64,000 bases of DNA from Bifidobacterium sp. WK012_4_13 (GTDB lineage Bacteria; Actinomycetota; Actinomycetes; Actinomycetales; Bifidobacteriaceae), in the NCBI RefSeq assembly GCF_041080835.1, contig NZ_CP129683.1:806001-870000 (forward strand), in the 5' to 3' direction. The translations under genes were made by a program, and so were the position numbers. This document shows positions 25,334 through 33,049 of the stretch, piece after piece; position 1 is the stretch's first letter, and each line of letters starts with the position of its first letter. The notes beneath the pieces are model-generated. The model was not told the origin of the DNA, did not search any database, and saw only the letters and a list, made by a program, of their open reading frames with translations.

Positions 25334-26284
25334 ATGGCGACATTAGGCAATGGTGGCACTGAGATATACCCTCTGGTTCTGGGATCCAACACATTCGGCT
25401 GGACCAGCTCCGAACAGGACAGCCGCACCGTCTTGGACGACTTCGTCGCCGCAGGCGGCAATCTGATCGACACCGCAGATGTATATTCCGCATGGGCTCC
25501 GGGCCATTCCGGCGGAGAGTCCGAGATCATCCTCGGTCGATGGCTGGCCACGAGCGGCAAACGAGACAAGGTCCTGGTCGCGACCAAGGTCTCGCAGCAT
25601 CCACAGTATTCAGGTCTTTCCGCAGACAACATCGGGGCTGCAGCCAACGCTTCGCTGCTTCGACTTGGTACCGATGTGATTGACCTGTATTACGCACACT
25701 TCGATGATGACAAGACACCATTGGAAGAGACCGTCGCCGCCTTCGACAAGCTCGTCAAGGAAGGCAAGGTCCGCTATGTGGGCATCTCGAACTATTCCGC
25801 CGAACGCATCGAGGAATGGTTCCGCATCGCTCGCGAGAACGACCTCACCCTGCCTGTGGCGCTCGAACCTCACTATAATCTGGTCACCCGCAAGAACTAT
25901 GAGACGAACCTTCTGCCAGTGGCCAAGAAGGAGAACCTCGCAGTGTTTCCATACTTCGCCCTAGCTTCCGGCTTCCTCACCGGCAAATATCGCACCGAGG
26001 AGGATCTGAAGGGCAAGCAGCGCGAAGGCATGGTCAAGGGCTACTTCTCACAGGAAGGTCTGGAAGTCGTCGCCGCAATGGACGAGATAGCAAAGTCGCA
26101 TGACGTGGCCATCGCAACCGTCGCACTCGCCTGGCTTCGTCACCAGCCTCAGATTGCGGGCCCGATCGCATCGGCACGAATTCCCGAGCAACTTCCCGCG
26201 CTTCTGGCCTCCACGAAGCTCGACCTGTCCGCCGACGAACTGTCGACGCTTGACAAGGCGTCTGCCGCCGTTCCTGAAAAGTAG
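25334..26284 (+). CDS. Aldo/keto reductase
   Basis: A 316-residue NADPH-dependent aldo-keto reductase with a TIM-barrel fold. The catalytic Asp and Tyr lie in 'NLIDTADVYSAW', the Lys in 'KVLVATKVS' and the His in 'DLYYAHFDDD'. The C-terminal cofactor segment 'GPIASARIPEQL' is present. It resembles the AKR11/YajO group. The substrate is unknown. AAAGGA lies eight bases before the ATG. It is transcribed alone, and a 20-bp tandem array follows its stop. Confidence 0.92.
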   Translation: MATLGNGGTEIYPLVLGSNTFGWTSSEQDSRTVLDDFVAAGGNLIDTADVYSAWAPGHSGGESEIILGRWLATSGKRDKVLVATKVSQHPQYSGLSADNIGAAANASLLRLGTDVIDLYYAHFDDDKTPLEETVAAFDKLVKEGKVRYVGISNYSAERIEEWFRIARENDLTLPVALEPHYNLVTRKNYETNLLPVAKKENLAVFPYFALASGFLTGKYRTEEDLKGKQREGMVKGYFSQEGLEVVAAMDEIAKSHDVAIATVALAWLRHQPQIAGPIASARIPEQLPALLASTKLDLSADELSTLDKASAAVPEK

Positions 26285-26290
26285 CGCATC

Positions 26291-26350
26291 CGCACCGTTC
26301 TCAACTCATCTGCGCTGTTCTCAACGCATGCGCACCGTTCTCAACACATG
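26291..26350. repeat. Three-unit 20-bp tandem repeat
   Basis: Three adjacent 20-bp units share CGCACCGTTCTCAAC and CATG-like ends. The first and third are nearly identical. The array lies directly after the aldo-keto reductase stop and before the GNAT pseudogene end. Confidence 0.8.
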
Positions 26351-26378
26351 CGCACCCGCCGCTTGACGCTTCGCACGT

Positions 26379-26987
26379 TCAGCCTTGAGAACGCTTCTCC
26401 CACTGCTCTCTGGTGATTCTTCGGAGTTCTTCGTCCCGATAGACATCGCCGGGGAGCAGACTCATATGGATGTGCCGCATCACGCCGACACGTTCGAAGC
26501 CGATCTTGTCTTGCGCGCGTCCTGACTTGACATTCTCGACGTCATGTCTGCATCATACCGCATTGAGATGCAGGTCGTCGAAGGCGTGATTGATCAGCGC
26601 ACGGGAAGCCTGTGGGACGAGTCCCCTTCCCCAGAACGGCTTGCCGATCCAGAATCCAAGCTCCATCGTGTTACCTGGCTCGCAGGATTCAAAGGCCGCA
26701 ATATGATGCAAGACCTGGTCCGGCACCGGTTGCAGTGAAATCGATCCTATGGGCATGTCAGCCAGTTCCTTGTCATCGGGTTTTCTCAGAACGATCGCGT
26801 AGCTCTCGGCACCGCACAGCACATCACGAATTATTGCCGCGCTCTCCTGCACATCCGCATGCGTGTTCCACCCAGCGGATGGTCCGATCTCCGGATCCTT
26901 CGCATAGCGGAAAAGCGCCTGTGCCTCGGCTTCGTCATTCGCCCGCCAAGGTCGCAATATCAGATCGTCAGCCATCAGAATCGTCAT
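26379..26987 (-). pseudogene. RimJ/RimL-like GNAT acetyltransferase with in-frame TGA
   Basis: Read through one stop codon this is a 202-residue GNAT acetyltransferase. The intact part has 'LILRPWRANDEAEAQALFRYA', 'MELGFWIGKPFWGRGLVPQAS' and 'INHAFDDLHLNAV'. A TGA at 26553-26555 interrupts it, and the same frame continues with the expected family sequence 'CRHDVENVKSGRAQDKIGFERVGVMRHI' to a stop at 26379. Relatives have Trp at the interrupted position, so a TGG-to-TGA change is the simplest explanation. The truncated 144-residue product lacks the last strand and helix of the fold and is probably inactive. The start is the ATG at 26987. Confidence 0.8.
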
Positions 26988-27122
26988 GTCTGCACTCTAC
27001 TCCACCCACAACCACAATAAGGCTGCGACGACTTCGCATCCCCTTCCCCATGCACGCCATGACATGTGCCTCAGAGTTCCGGATCCTCTGACGGCCGACG
27101 CTCAGATACCAAGCAACGCCTA

Positions 27123-27213
27123 GTGACACAACGAAGCTTATCGACACAACGAAGCCCCAGTGACACAACAAGGCTCAGTGACACAACAAGGCTCAGTGAC
27201 ACAACAAGGGGCA
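27123..27213. repeat. Five-unit 18-bp tandem repeat
   Basis: Five units of GTGACACAACAAGGCTCA type, 18-19 bp long, run head to tail. The third and fourth are identical. The array sits between the GNAT pseudogene and the ileS terminator, and its last unit forms one arm of that terminator. Confidence 0.85.
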
Positions 27214-27245
27214 TCGCGCAGACACTCTGGTCCGCACGATGCCCC
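27208..27245 (-). terminator. Rho-independent terminator of ileS
   Basis: On the minus strand a 9-bp perfect stem (GGGGCATCG/CGATGCCCC) with a 20-nt inner region starts about 19 bp after the ileS stop. It is followed by TTGTTGTG. This is the expected terminator layout, with a weak T tract. Confidence 0.7.
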
Positions 27246-27263
27246 CATCCGATTCAAATGATG

Positions 27264-30200
27264 TCAGGCGCGAATGACTGAGACCGTCAGTTCCTCGGCC
27301 TTCTCGTCTGCATGGATCTCGATGTCCGTCGAAAGCGTCTCGCGTGCGATCAGATCGCGGAACTGCTCGAGCTTGTCTGCATCCTTGGCTGGAACGTCCA
27401 TCGTGAGCCTGATACGGTCTGAGATGTCGAAATCAGCTTCCTTCCTGGCATCCTGAACGACTCTGATGGCGTCACGCGCATAACCCTCGGCCACCAGGTC
27501 ATCGTTCAACGCGGTATCGAGAATGTCGAAGCCTCCATTGGGCAAGGCAGTCGACACGGAGTTTGCCTCTTCCCTCGCGTCCTTCTCCTCGACCTGATTG
27601 AGCACTTCATATTCGCCATCTACCAGTGGCAGATCGCCAGAAGGCGTTTCAACGACAACCGAACCATCAGACTGCTGATGCCAGGCACCGGACTTCGAGG
27701 CCCTGATTGCGAACTGCACCTTCTTGCCAAGTCGTGGACCAGCGGCGCGTGCATTCACGCGGAGCTCATGGAGGATCTTCAGTCCCTTCGACGAAGCATC
27801 CTCCAAGGTGGAGAACACGATGCTCTTGACGTTGAGCTCACTCTTCAGCAGTTCTTCGTATGGCTTCAAGGCCAGAACGTTCTCAACCACAACCGTAAGC
27901 TTGCTCAGCGGCTGACGAACACGAATCTGCTTCGCCTTGCGAAGGCTCAGCGTGCTCGAAACGACTTCGCGCACCTTCTCCATCGCTGCGACAAGCCTGT
28001 CATCGGCGACGAGCACCTTGCCCAAATCGGTGTCCTCACCCGACTTCTCATCTACGACGAACGGCCAGTCAGCCAAATGCACCGATTCGCCGCCAGTCAG
28101 ACCACGCCAGACTTCCTCGGCTTCCATGGGAGCCAACGGAGCCAGAACGCGCGAGAACACTTCCAACACCGTATACAGCGTGTTGAATGCCTTGGAATCC
28201 TCAGCCCAGAAGCGGTCGCGCGTGTTGCGGATATACCAGTTGGTAAGCACATCGATGAACTCGCTCACCGAAGCACAGGCATCGGCAATCGCGAAGTCAT
28301 TCAAGGAACCTTCGGTTTCCAGCACCAGCTTGCGAGCGCGAGCAAGCAGATAGCGGTCCATGCGGGGCAGATCCTTGACCTCCTCCGGCGTGAGCCGGCG
28401 AGCGTTGAATCCCTGGCCCTTGTTCGCCGCATTGGCATAGAGCGTGAAGAAGTAATACGAACTCCACACCGGCAGCATGACTTGGCGCACGGTATCACGG
28501 ATGCCATCGGCGGTCACGACGAGATTGCCTCCGCGCAGCACCGTCGAACTCATCAGGAACCAGCGCATCGCGTCTGATCCGAACTTGTCGAACACTCCAT
28601 TCACATCGGGATAGTTGCGAAGATGCTTGCTCATCTTCTGTCCGTCCGAACCGAGCACGATGCCGTGGCAGATCACATTCTTGAACGCCGGCTTGTCGAA
28701 CAGTGCGGTCGCCATGACGTGCAGCAGATAGAACCATCCGCGGGTCTGACCGATGTATTCCACGATGTAGTCGCAGGGGAAGTGCTGCTCGAAGTATTCC
28801 TTGTTTTCGAAGGGGTAGTGGAACTGGGCGAATGGCATCGAACCTGAATCGAACCAGCAGTCGAGCACGTCGGTGATGCGGTGCATATGCGACTTGCCGG
28901 TCGGATCGTCTGGATTGGGGCGCGTCAAGTCATCGATCCATGGGCGGTGCAGATTCACATTGCCCTTGTCATCAGTCGGATAGCGGCCGAAGTCGTCCTT
29001 CAGCTGCTCAAGCGAACCATACACGTCGACTCGAGGATACTTTGGATCGTCCGAAACCCAGACCGGAATCGGCGAGCCCCAGAAACGATTGCGGCTGATG
29101 GACCAGTCGCGGGCATTCTGCAGCCACTTGCCAAACTGGCCGTCCTGCACATTCTCGGGAATCCAGTTGATCTGCTGGTTGTTCTTCAGCAGACGGTCCT
29201 TGAACTTGGTGACCGATACGAACCAGCTGGAAACTGGCTTGTAGATCAGTGGCTTGCCGCAGCGCCAGCAATGTGGATAGCTGTGCACGTAGCTCTTCTC
29301 CTGGAAGAGGATTGCGCGATGCTTCTCAGGGATGCTGGCCAATGGGCCGTCACCGGCACGCAGGTTACGGATGATGGGCATGTTCGCGTCGAAAACCTGC
29401 AAGCCTTCGTATTCCGGGCATTGCGAAGTAAACACCGCACCTGCATCGAGTACATCCACCGACTTGATGCCCTTGGCGTTGAGCGTGTTCATATCGTCCT
29501 CGCCATAGGGAGCCTGATGCACGAGTCCGGTGCCCTCGACGGTGTCGACGTAGTCAGCAGTGAAGATCTGGTAGGCATTCGGGCCAGGTGCGCCACCCTC
29601 GGCCAGAGCCTTGTCATCAGAGAAATAGGGGAATACGGGCCAATAGCGCCAGCCTTCCATCTGCGAGCCCTTCAGCGTGCGAACGAGCTGGTAGTCCTCA
29701 CCCAATTCCTTCGCATAGTCCTCGACGCGGGCGGAAGCGATGTAGAACTTCTTGCCGGCGTTCGGTCCATTCACCGCAAGCAGCTCGCTGTATTCGATGT
29801 CTGCGCCCACGACGATCGCGAAATTGGTCGGGACGGTCCATGGCGTGGTCGTCCAGAAGACGGCATACGCATCGTCCTCGTCCCTGAGCTTGACGGCGAC
29901 CGACACGGTCAGATCCTGACGGTCCTGATACACATCGGCATCCATGCGCAGCTCATGGTTGGACAGCGGCGTCTGATCATTCCAGCAATAGGGCAGGACT
30001 CGATAGCCCTGGTATGCGAGTCCCTTGTCATAGAGCTGCTTGAAGGCCCAGATGACCGATTCCATATAGGTCGTGTTCAGCGTCTTGTATCCATGATCGA
30101 AATCGACCCAGCGAGCCTGACGATGCACGTAGCTCTTCCACTCTTCGGTGTACTTCAGCACGGATTGGCGGCAGGCATCGTTGAACTTGGCGATGCCCAT

Positions 30201-30611
30201 CTCTTCGATCTGATCGACGCTTTCGATGCCCAGCTCCCGCTGTGCCTCCAACTCGGCCGGCAGGCCATGGGTGTCCCAGCCGAAGACGCGGTTGACCTTG
30301 TGGCCTTTCATGGTCTGATAGCGCGGGATGACATCCTTTGCGTAGCCGGTCAGCAGATGGCCGTAATGCGGCAGACCGTTGGCGAACGGCGGTCCGTCGA
30401 AGAAGACGAACTCGTTGTTGAAGTGCTCTCCTGAGCTTCTGTGCTCGATTGATTTCTCGAAGGTGTCGTCCTTGTCCCAGTACTTCAGAACATGCTGTTC
30501 CAAATCGGGAAAGCTTGGATTTGGCGCCACTCGTGCGTCATCTCCCGAGGCGCTTGCCTTTGGATATTGATTGGCTGAATCATGTGTGGTTGATTCTGTG
30601 GTATCACTCAC
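27264..30611 (-). CDS. ileS: Isoleucyl-tRNA synthetase, eukaryote-like type
   Basis: An 1115-residue class I synthetase that charges tRNA-Ile. The HIGH motif is 'PHYGHLLTGYAKDVIPRYQ', the KMSKS loop is 'SDGQKMSKHLRNYPD', and the editing and anticodon domains are present. The 'WDTHGLPAELEAQRELGI' segment and the length mark the IleS2/eukaryotic-like type, less sensitive to mupirocin than the common bacterial type. I use the GTG at 30611 because GAGGAG lies seven bases upstream and the leader RNA folds around that site. Expression is controlled by the T-box immediately upstream. Confidence 0.96.
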   Translation of the reverse strand: MSDTTESTTHDSANQYPKASASGDDARVAPNPSFPDLEQHVLKYWDKDDTFEKSIEHRSSGEHFNNEFVFFDGPPFANGLPHYGHLLTGYAKDVIPRYQTMKGHKVNRVFGWDTHGLPAELEAQRELGIESVDQIEEMGIAKFNDACRQSVLKYTEEWKSYVHRQARWVDFDHGYKTLNTTYMESVIWAFKQLYDKGLAYQGYRVLPYCWNDQTPLSNHELRMDADVYQDRQDLTVSVAVKLRDEDDAYAVFWTTTPWTVPTNFAIVVGADIEYSELLAVNGPNAGKKFYIASARVEDYAKELGEDYQLVRTLKGSQMEGWRYWPVFPYFSDDKALAEGGAPGPNAYQIFTADYVDTVEGTGLVHQAPYGEDDMNTLNAKGIKSVDVLDAGAVFTSQCPEYEGLQVFDANMPIIRNLRAGDGPLASIPEKHRAILFQEKSYVHSYPHCWRCGKPLIYKPVSSWFVSVTKFKDRLLKNNQQINWIPENVQDGQFGKWLQNARDWSISRNRFWGSPIPVWVSDDPKYPRVDVYGSLEQLKDDFGRYPTDDKGNVNLHRPWIDDLTRPNPDDPTGKSHMHRITDVLDCWFDSGSMPFAQFHYPFENKEYFEQHFPCDYIVEYIGQTRGWFYLLHVMATALFDKPAFKNVICHGIVLGSDGQKMSKHLRNYPDVNGVFDKFGSDAMRWFLMSSTVLRGGNLVVTADGIRDTVRQVMLPVWSSYYFFTLYANAANKGQGFNARRLTPEEVKDLPRMDRYLLARARKLVLETEGSLNDFAIADACASVSEFIDVLTNWYIRNTRDRFWAEDSKAFNTLYTVLEVFSRVLAPLAPMEAEEVWRGLTGGESVHLADWPFVVDEKSGEDTDLGKVLVADDRLVAAMEKVREVVSSTLSLRKAKQIRVRQPLSKLTVVVENVLALKPYEELLKSELNVKSIVFSTLEDASSKGLKILHELRVNARAAGPRLGKKVQFAIRASKSGAWHQQSDGSVVVETPSGDLPLVDGEYEVLNQVEEKDAREEANSVSTALPNGGFDILDTALNDDLVAEGYARDAIRVVQDARKEADFDISDRIRLTMDVPAKDADKLEQFRDLIARETLSTDIEIHADEKAEELTVSVIRA

Positions 30612-30890
30612 CGCAATCTCCTCGTGTCTAGGTCTTTCCACCTTACGAGGACGATCGACGACGATTGCTCGTTGTCACCGCGGTACCACCCCGCTTGCCA
30701 CGCACACGGAACTGAGACGCGTGACCGCTTGAATCAGGCTATTCGGGCCATCCCGCCGGTTCTAATCATGCACAGTGCGATGCCGCTGCCGAAGCAGCGT
30801 CTGAGACGACACCCTGCACTTTCTTCCGGTGACTCCCCGCTGATAACGGATCAATGCCATACAGCCGACAATGATAACACCTGCATGCGA
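30612..30890 (-). ncRNA. T-box leader of ileS (translational type)
   Basis: On the minus strand the T-box core GGGGTGGTACCGCGG lies at 30692-30678. Its TGGT can pair with the ACCA end of uncharged tRNA-Ile. An ATC (Ile) triplet at 30851-30849, in CATTGATCCGTTATC, is the likely specifier. Just before the gene, CCTCGT (30650-30645) can pair with ACGAGG (30625-30620), which contains the ribosome-binding site, so sequestration of that site is the probable switch. This matches the translational ileS T-boxes described in Actinobacteria. The 5' limit is approximate. Confidence 0.88.
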
Positions 30891-30991
30891 GCGTTGCGTC
30901 ACTATGCTCGCAGCTTCGGCCAAGGCATCCCGCAAATCTCGCCAGCCGTGAGCATCGAGTACGATAGGCCGGTCAAAATCTCAAATCAGTG

Positions 30992-32260
30992 TCATGCCTG
31001 GAACACATCAGGATGTCTCTGGTCTCCTGGCGTGTCAGAAAGCAATCCCTCGAGGCCAAGGAACTCCTGCCAGAATTCCATGGGCTGACCATACGGAGTC
31101 GCCTCTGCGCCGTTTGCCTGAATGGCGGACTTTGCCGCCTCGACATCCAATTGCGTCAATCCATCGAAGTAGCTGGTGAGTCTGCCGAGATTCTCGGCGT
31201 TGTAATAGAGCGAGAACATGATGTCGACAAGTCTGCGCGCACGGTCCTCGGGCAACGAATCCCAATGGCGGAATTCCAGGAAGTTCTTCATGCGCACATC
31301 GTTGAAATGCATCGAAAGAACGTGGTTGATCTCGTATTGGTTGAGTGCACGGTCGGGGTATATTTCTGCGGCATTCTCGTGCCACGCGATCACATGACCA
31401 TCGGGAACGGAATCCTTCTTTTCGGGGGTGTGCGTCAGGTCAGCGAACAGCAGCGGCGTGCTGAGCACATCGACTGCATAAGTTTCCCACGAGAAATTGG
31501 GGCTATACAGCCCAGGCATGATTCCCGTTCTCTGGGGATCCATGAAGTCCCACATGCGCTGACGCAGCAGTGGATACGGATTCTCCCGACCTTCGAAGTA
31601 GGGAGCGTTGCGCAAGAACCACGCGATGATCGGACCTATTGCGGTCCCAACCCGCATCTTGCGGATCGAATCCCCTTCGTCCGTGTAATCGATGCTCACC
31701 TGCGTTGAGGCCGAACAACGCATCATCATCGGTCCATACGACCCGATCCGGCCAAGATACCTATTCATCGCCTCATACCGGAACTTCGGATTGAGCGGTA
31801 TGTCACTGAATGAAGTCACTGGCTGATAGCCATAATTGACCAGGCGGAATCCCAGTTCGTCAGCAATGTGATCGACCTGTCCGCGGAACGACTCATAGGT
31901 CGCGTTGAAATCATCGGGAGCATGGAAGATTCCAATCGAGCATTCAACCTGGCCTCCAGGCTCCAGCGAAACATTGACCTTGTCACGATTCAATCCGACG
32001 AGATGTCCATTTTCCCAGTATTCCCCCTCTTTGTCATAAAACGGAGAGAGACGTTTCAAAAGCGTCTCGATTCCATTGGGCTCCCAATAGGTGACCGCGG
32101 AATCGTCTCCGTTATGAACGGGAAGATGCTCGATCTCGACACCATAGCCGAATTCGCTGGGTTGCAGCTTGCCACTGTCGAAGAACCGCATCAGGCTGTC
32201 CAGATGCTTGGGGTTCGGCTTGGTGAGTAAGTGCGCGTAGTTAACCCGATTTATGCTCAT
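30992..32260 (-). CDS. GCS2-type glutamate-cysteine ligase family protein
   Basis: A 422-residue protein of the GCS2 family, which joins glutamate gamma-carboxyl to cysteine or related amines. Features include 'FGYGVEIEHLPVH', 'VSLEPGGQVECSIGI', 'MMRCSASTQVSIDY' and 'EFRHWDSLPEDRARRLVDIM'. No glutathione synthetase gene is next to it, so the final product (gamma-glutamylcysteine or another gamma-glutamyl compound) is open. I choose ATG 32260 over an upstream in-frame ATG because AAGGA precedes it. Confidence 0.88.
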   Translation of the reverse strand: MSINRVNYAHLLTKPNPKHLDSLMRFFDSGKLQPSEFGYGVEIEHLPVHNGDDSAVTYWEPNGIETLLKRLSPFYDKEGEYWENGHLVGLNRDKVNVSLEPGGQVECSIGIFHAPDDFNATYESFRGQVDHIADELGFRLVNYGYQPVTSFSDIPLNPKFRYEAMNRYLGRIGSYGPMMMRCSASTQVSIDYTDEGDSIRKMRVGTAIGPIIAWFLRNAPYFEGRENPYPLLRQRMWDFMDPQRTGIMPGLYSPNFSWETYAVDVLSTPLLFADLTHTPEKKDSVPDGHVIAWHENAAEIYPDRALNQYEINHVLSMHFNDVRMKNFLEFRHWDSLPEDRARRLVDIMFSLYYNAENLGRLTSYFDGLTQLDVEAAKSAIQANGAEATPYGQPMEFWQEFLGLEGLLSDTPGDQRHPDVFQA

Positions 32261-32422
32261 ATCCTTAGCGTAGACGAACAGGCTCAAAAAGCACTGACAT
32301 ACGCGCCAAACAAGCTATACGAGTAATGGATAGCACGCGCGAACGGCAATGTCCCCACCGTTGAGCTTCGCTTGCAGAGGGTCGATCACGGCACGATTGC
32401 CTGCATTCGCTCGCATGCCATC

Positions 32423-32553
32423 GGACGGTGTCTGTGGACGGTGTCTTCGGACTGTGCAAGCGAACTGTGTCTTCAGACTGTGCAAGCGAACCCAAGTGGA
32501 ACCGAAATGGAGCCCAACTGGAGCAGGGATCGAGCCCAACTGGAGCAGGAATG
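32423..32553. repeat. Compound tandem repeats upstream of GCS2 gene
   Basis: Two arrays adjoin in the gap between the GCS2 gene start and the xseB stop. From 32423 to about 32490, roughly 13-bp units alternate between GGACGGTGTCTTC and GACTGTGCAAGCG forms. At 32510-32553 two 22-bp units of GAGCCCAACTGGAGCAGG type follow. I see no gene in the 32261-32581 gap. Confidence 0.8.
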
Positions 32554-32581
32554 ACGCAGAAATGAGTTCTCGAACATGAAA

Positions 32582-32911
32582 TCATTCAAGATTTGATTGG
32601 GTCCCGGCGGATTCTCCTGCGCTTGCCTGCTGAGCCTGGGCTTCGTCAAGCTTGTTGCGGACCTGATTGAGCAAGTCCTGCGCCCTCTTGGCCAGAGCTT
32701 CGCCAATCTCCCATTGGCGCATGGATGCGTCCAGATCCAGTCCTCCGGCTTCAAGGGCCTGAACAGCCTGAATCAGCTGATCTCGAGCCTGCTCGTATGG
32801 CAGCTTTGCGATCGCTTCGCGTTCCTTGTCGCTCAAATGCGTTTGGACATCATTGACAGCCTCCGATGCGGCGGCACCCTCGTGTGCTTCCTTGGCAGCT
32901 TTTCCAGTCAT
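32582..32911 (-). CDS. xseB: Exodeoxyribonuclease VII small subunit
   Basis: A 109-residue XseB with the family core 'AKLPYEQARDQLIQAVQALEAGGLDLDASMRQWEIGEALAKR', which forms a helical hairpin that binds XseA. The C-terminal Ala/Gln-rich tail is variable. AGGAGAG precedes the ATG. It lies downstream of xseA on the same strand with a 138-bp gap holding a 10-bp tandem repeat. Confidence 0.95.
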   Translation of the reverse strand: MTGKAAKEAHEGAAASEAVNDVQTHLSDKEREAIAKLPYEQARDQLIQAVQALEAGGLDLDASMRQWEIGEALAKRAQDLLNQVRNKLDEAQAQQASAGESAGTQSNLE

Positions 32912-32940
32912 ATATCTCTCCTTTTCACAGTGATTTCAAT

Positions 32941-32980
32941 TCGTTGATTATCGTTGATTATCGTTGATTGTCGTTGATGG
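32941..32980. repeat. Four-unit 10-bp tandem repeat
   Basis: Four contiguous 10-bp units (TCGTTGATTA twice, TCGTTGATTG, TCGTTGATGG) lie between xseA and xseB, about 30 bp upstream of the xseB start. Confidence 0.88.
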
Positions 32981-33049
32981 CTATTGCCTGTCAGGCATGT
33001 CACGGCATGTCATTGATCGTCGAAGCTCACTTCGACTTTCATTTCCCCG

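Noticed and set aside
26553..26555. TGA in the GNAT gene as a selenocysteine codon
   Set aside because: No SECIS-like hairpin follows and the family has Trp, not Cys, at that position. A nonsense mutation is simpler.
27123..27213. 18-bp array as a CRISPR
   Set aside because: Units are directly adjacent without spacers and no cas genes are present.
27678..28577. Plus-strand frame of 299 codons inside ileS
   Set aside because: Antisense to the anticodon-binding half of ileS, with no recognisable motif or start site.
28881..30434. Long open frame (517 codons) on the plus strand inside ileS
   Set aside because: It is exactly antisense to conserved IleS domains and its translation matches no family. 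It is a by-product of codon bias in the real gene.
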